Source: Microcaldota archaeon
GTDB taxonomy: Archaea > Micrarchaeota > Micrarchaeia > Burarchaeales > Burarchaeaceae
Length of the DNA: 11,215 nucleotides
Assembly (NCBI GenBank): GCA_003660965.1
Contig: QMVF01000012.1
Location: forward strand, 1-11,215
Direction: 5' to 3'
This document shows positions 7,101 through 11,215 of this stretch, in pieces. Under the pieces are notes generated by a model. It did not search any database. It was not told the origin of the DNA and worked only from the letters and a program-made list of their open reading frames with translations. The stretch's first letter is position 1. Each line of letters opens with the position of its first letter. The translations under genes and the position numbers were made by a program.

Positions 7101-9703
7101 CGCTTATTGAAGCCCGTGGAAGGGAAGAGTTTGCTCCGAATGTGGAAGGCCTGCACAGGGCTGTAAGGTATATTGGGGGCGAGATGATTGACTTTGGAGA
7201 TCTGCACAAGAGGCTTCAGCGCGATGCAATGGCTCTTGAAGCCATGCACAGAAGGGGCTTGAAGAGTGGAGGAGATGTGAGCGTTGAGCAGCTTGTGAAA
7301 GGAGTGTGGATTTCAAGCCCTGACGAGGGTCTTATACCCTATGATCCAGCTGTAATGAAGGACCCGCAGGGAAATGTAAGCTTCCTGGTGGGAGGGGCTG
7401 ACAAGGTAATCAATGCAAAGCTTGACTTTGATGCAACTACAGGGCAGGTAAAGGTGAAGCGCGCAGGAGGATGGTTAAACTCAGTTGGAAAGCGCCTTGA
7501 CATGCTAATGTTCTCAACCCTTGATGATTTCCACAAGAACCAGATGGAAGCCAAGGCTTTGCTCAAGTACAACAAGCAGACCATTCGTGCAATGGAGCAC
7601 GGGCCAATACCGAGCCTTGGAATAGCTGGTCCGCAGGCCGCTACTGGTGCCTTTGCAGGTGAGTACAGCTACCTTACCGAGCGAAAAGTCCACCTTATGA
7701 TGGATGCCCATGAGCTTACCAAGGAAATCGATGAAATCAAATTAGAAGCCAAGAAGCAGCCCCGGCTACCTGCAAGCCTTCAGACTGAGTTGGTTAAAAA
7801 GAAGCAGAAGCTAAATGAGATTTACAATCAGATCAACGATCTGGATTCAAAGATGACTTCTGCAAATGAGGCACGCTACCATGAAGCATTCTTTAAATTT
7901 GCAAGGCACTTCCGTGAGATCGACGACACGCTTACAGTTGGCAAGACGCAGAAGGCACTTACTTCGAGCTGGGGAGGCGCTGTTTATACTGATCTGATTT
8001 ACAACTTCGGAATGTCTACTCCCTTCTCTCCCTTCCATGCCATAAGATCAAGAATGCCATTTGGCACCCCGCTTTCAGTTGCACTTCACCCTGGCTGGAT
8101 GATTGGTAAGTACTTTGCAGAGCGCCTGAGGCCTTATGCACTGCTTTCAAGCGGAATGCCTGCCTATGGGGATGTGCAGGATTATAATATGCGTATGCAG
8201 TGGACCAAGGCTCTCAAATCCATAATACCCTTTTCACCCGAATCAACCAAGTTCTGGGACTGGAAGCGCATGGACTTCCGAGACCCGAAGCAGTACAGGG
8301 CAGTTGATACTGACGGGGATGTTTGGGGTAGCAAGGGCTATCATATTATGATGCAGCTCAAATCCCACCGGCAGGGCCTTCATGATGCGCTTGAGCAGGC
8401 AAGGGCTGCGGGTGATGAGCTTGCTGTAAAGCAGCTGGAACGTGCGCTGGGCAAGCAGGACCAGTTGATAAAGGATGAATTCGAAATGCTTCAAAAGGGC
8501 TACTTCAGAGTGATTGATGAGCAGAACACAAAGCCTGATGAAGCAACTGTCATGGCTGACGATTACCGCTCCATTCATCTGAAATACAGAGAGCAGCAGA
8601 CAAGTATGGAAAATGATGCATTCGTAAAGGTTGATGAAAGGGGCATTATACAAAGCACGGAATTGGGCAAGGAGATGGAGGCTGATACGAGCGTAATGCG
8701 TGTAATCTCGCCTGTATACCACAGGAGCATAATTGGAACTGCGCCTGTTGAGACGCTTGGCGATCATTGGCAGACGCTGGGCACCTTGCTTTCAGCCACA
8801 CCGCTAACCTCTTGGATTGCGAAAATACCTATAACGCCGGCCTACTATGATTTTGACTCGTTCGAGCCTGATGCGAACAGGCATGGAAGGTCTGGCTTCA
8901 TAGGCAAACACTCTGCATACCACATGCCTGTAGGCACTGTTTATGGCTTGACAGGCGCCTTGACTGTAATACCTGGAGTGGGCGACAAGCTGGCACATTT
9001 GGTTACCCATACGCCTGGCTTTAACAAGATAGCATCCCTGACTGCCCCGCTCTCATTAGACCCGTCCATATGGGGCGGCAAGGCAATTTACACTGGCGAG
9101 TATGTTGAGAAGGGGCTTACAGGGGCGAGCCAGATGTGGGCTAAATGGAATGCTACTTACGAACAATTACCTCTTTACAGAATCAACGAGGGACAGCCAG
9201 TTGCAGGCATCACGTTCTTCTCGCCCTACAAATACATGGATCCAAACCTGATTCTTGATCTTATGGGCAAGTATGAGTACTTGGTCGAACCGCATGAGTA
9301 CGTTACAGCTTACCCTCACTTGGCTGATGAGCTGGAGCGTAATATGAATATAACAGAGCTCATCTACCAGCGCAAGTCCGAGCTTGGCTTCTTCCAGCGC
9401 TGGAGCAGGGCGCAGGTTGCAGGCATGTTTCCAGGTATAGGTATGCTTCAGGCGCTTCACATGGTTCCGCGCATGACTCCCATTCCAGGTGGAGAGAAGA
9501 TATCCTATTATCTTCAGGAGGCTCTTGAGCAGTATGCATTCCCCTTGAATGTGCTGGTTTACAAAAGGCCCAAGCAGTCAACTCTGGCCAAAGAGCACCA
9601 GATGCTTAGCACCCACGCCCTTTATCCATGCAGGGGCTGCGGTACAACAGTAAGGGGAGGGCAATTCTGTCCAAACTGCGGAAGGTATGCACTCAGGCGC
9701 TAA
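4142..9703 (+). CDS. Giant envelope-anchored protein of unknown family with C-terminal zinc ribbon (about 1853 aa)
   Basis: No family recognised. From GTG 4142, residues 2-23 form a signal peptide (RLSPIVFALFASLLLFPALS, probable cut after SNA). The ectodomain (about 24-204) has Cys at 30, 33, 124, 143, 157 and 184, EF-hand-like acidic stretches (NGDGYFNAEE at 76, DDDRNGIVD at 107) and an Ig-like-looking part (GVASCTID, VIASYTPD). A membrane span follows at about 205-223, then basic residues, so the remaining 1600 residues should be cytoplasmic. That part is helical and charged, with probable coiled coils near 600-630, 1190-1255 and 1415-1455. The last third is richer in aromatics, Gly and Pro. 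The C-terminus is a zinc ribbon, CRGC-x9-CPNC (Cys 1830, 1833, 1843, 1846). The GTG start gives a compact signal peptide and suits leaderless transcription. ATG 4097 (1868 aa) is the alternative; the frame is open from ATG 4016, but that start lies inside the opposite gene. No catalytic motif or Walker box was seen. Confidence 0.85.
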   Translation: MRLSPIVFALFASLLLFPALSNAVTNPDPCPGCDYTFITIRSHEDDSGMLTLDALLYTMDVKYFTSAAVIDNQWRNGDGYFNAEEFEADTDQSFAPLPNREIEFYKDDDRNGIVDPAIDTPLSCSPVMTADAPGTNQHGVASCTIDPAAEGLGDVSCDVVIASYTPDVAHAATERSSKSTHEVCGHFTIPLGSLATLMETQPFTCFPVFLIFGLLAGAMYAAGRSPIALFDISTPRLPRPKPYSMRKITIGTGGAMHRMALNRQLRLSQTLTGVAIRKIAKDLKKAGVPAHEVDAILRRMRMKKRPSNHEIAAALRLLAASYDPRTGRCSITGAQALATVKADARAAADVAKNRARSEMGDAEVELIGQLAYNQALRKMIHVGERGKGLFKGLRRNEHYANFRSLHDALWTEENVRRILAAAAIATGQHNWLKGVDIGGKIGDALDKKTGSNRFGKWGRTFNIAPRMADKGFIGAFAAGTIGKVKLIGDLTVKLVKDGIPTMVGLKRGKARAGRTADSYNNLKKGMEDERDVVIERIKRLLRYRNMSDKEIIHLVANVDDISKITDDALLSRVKAILEFKRQFGPIDPRRAKKIGSRLRRLLDKLESGTLTEAERRSIEAEIGRIVQASPEARVYMLRYLGSRLDALHAEAQTGKKSYSELLTLKKRIDLLCDQAVHLTTVTYDYTAPISGQIVNRQLSLFSAPLSNGEFNQLARNALLKHKIWELSTFAKEHGIDEATADQMMQDVTRAYEEHINDPTNSVKKRNFEQQFKRLFDAVLYKINDDRQAIANRGLGKNSEEFMMLEDTVARLSNITGKKFNIDLNNPITLDSSKSTSTFTNLSDIHAMLGGGEHAQVGHLYDIRPEGLDKLVKAQLERWSTHEMIRTMRLNVKESGTQAVLGDAAIALGIYKLNAVPANQRQAFLSQLSMALEHSIASKRITKDLKQFMQQAGVSLDYATIEKMVRQKCIDKFILRRRNAFVDELRQALIEARGREEFAPNVEGLHRAVRYIGGEMIDFGDLHKRLQRDAMALEAMHRRGLKSGGDVSVEQLVKGVWISSPDEGLIPYDPAVMKDPQGNVSFLVGGADKVINAKLDFDATTGQVKVKRAGGWLNSVGKRLDMLMFSTLDDFHKNQMEAKALLKYNKQTIRAMEHGPIPSLGIAGPQAATGAFAGEYSYLTERKVHLMMDAHELTKEIDEIKLEAKKQPRLPASLQTELVKKKQKLNEIYNQINDLDSKMTSANEARYHEAFFKFARHFREIDDTLTVGKTQKALTSSWGGAVYTDLIYNFGMSTPFSPFHAIRSRMPFGTPLSVALHPGWMIGKYFAERLRPYALLSSGMPAYGDVQDYNMRMQWTKALKSIIPFSPESTKFWDWKRMDFRDPKQYRAVDTDGDVWGSKGYHIMMQLKSHRQGLHDALEQARAAGDELAVKQLERALGKQDQLIKDEFEMLQKGYFRVIDEQNTKPDEATVMADDYRSIHLKYREQQTSMENDAFVKVDERGIIQSTELGKEMEADTSVMRVISPVYHRSIIGTAPVETLGDHWQTLGTLLSATPLTSWIAKIPITPAYYDFDSFEPDANRHGRSGFIGKHSAYHMPVGTVYGLTGALTVIPGVGDKLAHLVTHTPGFNKIASLTAPLSLDPSIWGGKAIYTGEYVEKGLTGASQMWAKWNATYEQLPLYRINEGQPVAGITFFSPYKYMDPNLILDLMGKYEYLVEPHEYVTAYPHLADELERNMNITELIYQRKSELGFFQRWSRAQVAGMFPGIGMLQALHMVPRMTPIPGGEKISYYLQEALEQYAFPLNVLVYKRPKQSTLAKEHQMLSTHALYPCRGCGTTVRGGQFCPNCGRYALRR
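6686..6693 (+). repeat. Run of eight G inside the giant gene
   Basis: An uninterrupted G8 tract lies within the codons for LGGGE, in the middle of the giant protein. The frame is intact here. Slippage by one base would truncate the protein at about half length, removing the zinc ribbon. It may be chance, a slippage-prone site or a place for sequencing error. Confidence 0.8.
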
Positions 9704-10860
9704 TTACCCTGAACTGCCAGGTTCATCACAGTATTTGCAAACAAATCCCCAACCAGCCGCAATTCAACTTCAGAGCCCGCTGGTTCATATGGCATTAGAA
9801 CCATGAGCCTGCGCTCCTCATCCTCGACTTCAACGGTCTGGTTGTTGTACTCTACAGTTGAACGCAGTTCGACCAAAGTAGGTCTGTAGTCTTCAAGCAA
9901 AGAGTAGTTTACATAATCGGAAATGAATGAAAGGTCTGCCTGTTCAGTCTGCTCGAATTCCAAAACCAGCACCGAGTCTGGGAATTGAATGGCGGATGCG
10001 TTTGCCGCAAGCAGATCAGCTTCTATGCGCGAGCTGTTTGTAAAGCTCTCGTTTATAAGAAGCACCCTTTCCTCCCTTCCAATAACATACTCCTTTTCAA
10101 ATTCACCCTCAAGCTCAACCAGAACTCGCGAATCTCGGTACAAGGTGAAATTGCCATCTGGGTAAAGTGAAAGGAATGCCTCCTGTAAAGCCCCATCATC
10201 AAATGCACGCTCATCCCATCCAATTTGAACTACTGCCGTATGCGCGGGCTGGTGCTCAACCACGGTTGCATTTGCAGAGAAGCTTATTTCAATGGAAACA
10301 GGCTCAGCCGCATATTCAACCACCACCTCTCCCAGTATGTTGGCAGTTATGCGCACTGTCAAGTTCTCCCCAATTTCAACCACAGGAGCAATTTCAACCC
10401 ACGCACTGTCCTGAAATGCCGCACTCTTCCAGCCCTCGGCAGTTGTGAAGTTTATTTCAGTTGGCAGCTGCAGGCGCGCTCGGGCAGCAGTGCTAGCATT
10501 AACCCCATCAAATTCAGCTGCAAGCTCCGTAATGTTCGCATGGCGGGCAAGGTTCAGAACCACGCTTCCGCCAGAGCCAGGCGCTGTATACTGCACAAGG
10601 CCTTCAGCTTCAAGCTCATCAATTATTGGCCCTATCTCCCCTTCATCCCCAAGAACAAACAGCTCCCTTCCATAGCTGGTAAGCTTTCCCTCAACCACTG
10701 CAATTCCAACTATTACCTCCCCGCTATCATTAATTCTACCAGTTCCATCATCAATCGGCATCGAGCCCCCGCCTCCAAATGCAAATATTTCGAGCAAGAA
10801 GGCCAGAACTACAAGTATTGCTATTAATTTCATCCAACTGTCTTTGGACATTAGAATCAT
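9700..10860 (-). CDS. Membrane-anchored or secreted, sequon-rich surface protein (386 aa), unknown family
   Basis: I do not recognise the family. The N-terminus has a short polar segment with Lys, then a hydrophobic helix (about 11-28, KLIAILVVLAFLLEIFAF) and a flexible GGGGS. This is either an uncleaved anchor or a signal peptide; no clear AxA cleavage site is seen. The rest (about 35-386) is acidic, beta-strand-like in pattern, and has no cysteine. It carries twelve N-x-S/T sequons (including NDS, NIT, NAS, NFT, NLT, NES, NSS, NYS, NQT), as expected of an N-glycosylated archaeal envelope protein. ATG 10860 is chosen because a TATA element lies 28 bp upstream, matching leaderless initiation; ATG 10851 and ATG 10833 (MKLIAIL) are alternatives. 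Its stop overlaps the giant gene's stop tail to tail by 4 bp. It is a candidate cell-surface component; no enzymatic motif is visible. Confidence 0.8.
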   Translation of the reverse strand: MILMSKDSWMKLIAILVVLAFLLEIFAFGGGGSMPIDDGTGRINDSGEVIVGIAVVEGKLTSYGRELFVLGDEGEIGPIIDELEAEGLVQYTAPGSGGSVVLNLARHANITELAAEFDGVNASTAARARLQLPTEINFTTAEGWKSAAFQDSAWVEIAPVVEIGENLTVRITANILGEVVVEYAAEPVSIEISFSANATVVEHQPAHTAVVQIGWDERAFDDGALQEAFLSLYPDGNFTLYRDSRVLVELEGEFEKEYVIGREERVLLINESFTNSSRIEADLLAANASAIQFPDSVLVLEFEQTEQADLSFISDYVNYSLLEDYRPTLVELRSTVEYNNQTVEVEDEERRLMVLMPYEPAGSEVELRLVGDLFANTVMNLAVQGN

Positions 10861-10882
10861 AGCATGCTTTTTGGGGAAAAGG

Positions 10883-10895
10883 GTTATAAAATTAA
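10883..10895. promoter_or_regulatory. Shared divergent TATA element between the surface protein and FKBP genes
   Basis: GTTATAAAATTAA contains TTATAAAA on the plus strand and TTTTATAA on the minus strand. Its centre, near 10888, is 28 bp from the minus-strand ATG 10860 (leaderless spacing) and 41 bp from the plus-strand ATG 10929. The plus transcript would therefore have a leader of about 15 bases holding the GAGGGTGG ribosome binding site. It is the only clear TATA candidate in this 68-bp gap. Confidence 0.55.
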
Positions 10896-10915
10896 GATGG
10901 TGAAAGGCGCACCAC

Positions 10916-10923
10916 GAGGGTGG
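10916..10923 (+). promoter_or_regulatory. Ribosome binding site of the FKBP gene
   Basis: GAGGGTGG ends five bases before ATG 10929 and resembles the archaeal Shine-Dalgarno core GGAGGTGA. It supports this start codon. Confidence 0.55.
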
Positions 10924-10928
10924 TTCAG

Positions 10929-11215
10929 ATGAAAGAAGGAGATTGGGTACTAATAGATTACACGGGAAGGCGAGCTTCCGATAATTCCGTAGTTGAAACT
11001 ACGAGCGAAGAGGTTGCAAAAAAGGAAGGGGTTTACAATGAGAAGATGATTTACAGGCCCAACCTGGTGGTTCTTGGAAAGCAGACCACTTTGAAGGGAA
11101 TTGAGGAAGCGCTTATGGGCATGAAGGTTGGCGAGAGCAAACAGCTTGAGCTTAGGCCTGAGAAGGCATTCGGCTCTCGCGATCCTTCGCTCACCCGCGT
11201 CATGTCTGTGGGCGA
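10929..11215 (+). CDS. FKBP-type peptidyl-prolyl cis-trans isomerase, 3' end cut by window edge
   Basis: Helps protein folding by isomerising Xaa-Pro bonds and acting as a chaperone; expected in the cytoplasm, as there is no signal peptide. Ninety-five codons are visible. FKBP features are the N-terminal strand DWVLIDYTGR (5-14), the archaeal-type insert SEEVAKKEGVYNEK, LVVLGKQTTLKGIEEALMGM with the GxEEALxGMxxGE signature, and PEKAFGSRDPSL, the usual lead into the SlyD-like insert-in-flap region that lies past the edge. The position that normally reads VFD in this family (the Phe-Asp pair lining the pocket) is VVE here (21-23), so isomerase activity may be reduced. It is divergent from the surface protein gene and has a good ribosome binding site. 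The family call is confident; the full length cannot be judged. Confidence 0.92.
   Translation, partial: MKEGDWVLIDYTGRRASDNSVVETTSEEVAKKEGVYNEKMIYRPNLVVLGKQTTLKGIEEALMGMKVGESKQLELRPEKAFGSRDPSLTRVMSVG

Noticed and set aside
4142..9703. Giant protein as a secretion or conjugation ATPase or VirB6-like channel
   Set aside because: No Walker motifs are visible, and only one convincing membrane span, whereas channel-type proteins have several.
10897..10932. Eleven-codon upstream frame ending in an ATGA overlap with the FKBP start
   Set aside because: Its start lies only about 9 bp after the TATA element, upstream of the expected transcription start, so it is probably not in the message.
1..11215. 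tRNA, rRNA, CRISPR array or insertion sequence
   Set aside because: Reading both strands gave no tRNA-like cloverleaf, no regularly spaced repeats and no transposase motif; almost all bases are accounted for by the five genes.

Overview
This window looks like a piece of an archaeal chromosome, possibly from a DPANN-type lineage such as Micrarchaeota or Diapherotrites. The lineage is inferred; the archaeal setting is better supported. It rests on TTTAAATA-type TATA boxes about 25-29 bp upstream of apparently leaderless starts, a long-type archaeal FKBP, and envelope proteins rich in N-glycosylation sequons. There are five protein genes and no RNA genes, CRISPR arrays or insertion sequences that I could recognise. 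Two genes run off the window edges.

Left third (1-3739, minus strand). A class II, adenosylcobalamin-dependent ribonucleotide reductase (nrdJ) begins at 3651 and continues past base 1. It is interrupted in frame by a 360-residue intein (2107-3186) that carries two LAGLIDADG-like motifs. The first residue after the intein is the cysteine that should be a redox-active active-site residue, so the reductase should be inactive until the intein splices out. The leader holds a good archaeal TATA box, a 6-bp hairpin, and a 16-bp palindrome matching the bacterial NrdR operator at 13 of 16 positions. A weaker second copy lies exactly 32 bp away. Upstream is a small, very Lys/Glu-rich protein (3739-4086, minus).

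Middle (4097/4142-9703, plus strand). One gene encodes a giant protein of about 1853 residues that I cannot place in any family. It has a signal peptide, a cysteine-containing ectodomain of about 180 residues with acidic Ca-loop-like stretches, one membrane span, a helical probably cytoplasmic region of about 1600 residues, and a C-terminal CxxC-x9-CxxC zinc ribbon. This is the most likely novel object in the window. It starts divergently from the small Lys-rich gene across a shared AT-rich element.

Right part (9700-11215). A 386-residue membrane-anchored or secreted protein with twelve N-glycosylation sequons lies on the minus strand. It converges on the giant gene, and the two stop codons overlap by 4 bp. 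It diverges from an FKBP-type peptidyl-prolyl isomerase (10929 to the edge, plus) across a single TATA-like element. No operon is visible: every gene has its own promoter or shares a divergent one. The giant protein and the sequon-rich protein are both predicted envelope proteins, but any functional link between them is inference from adjacency only.
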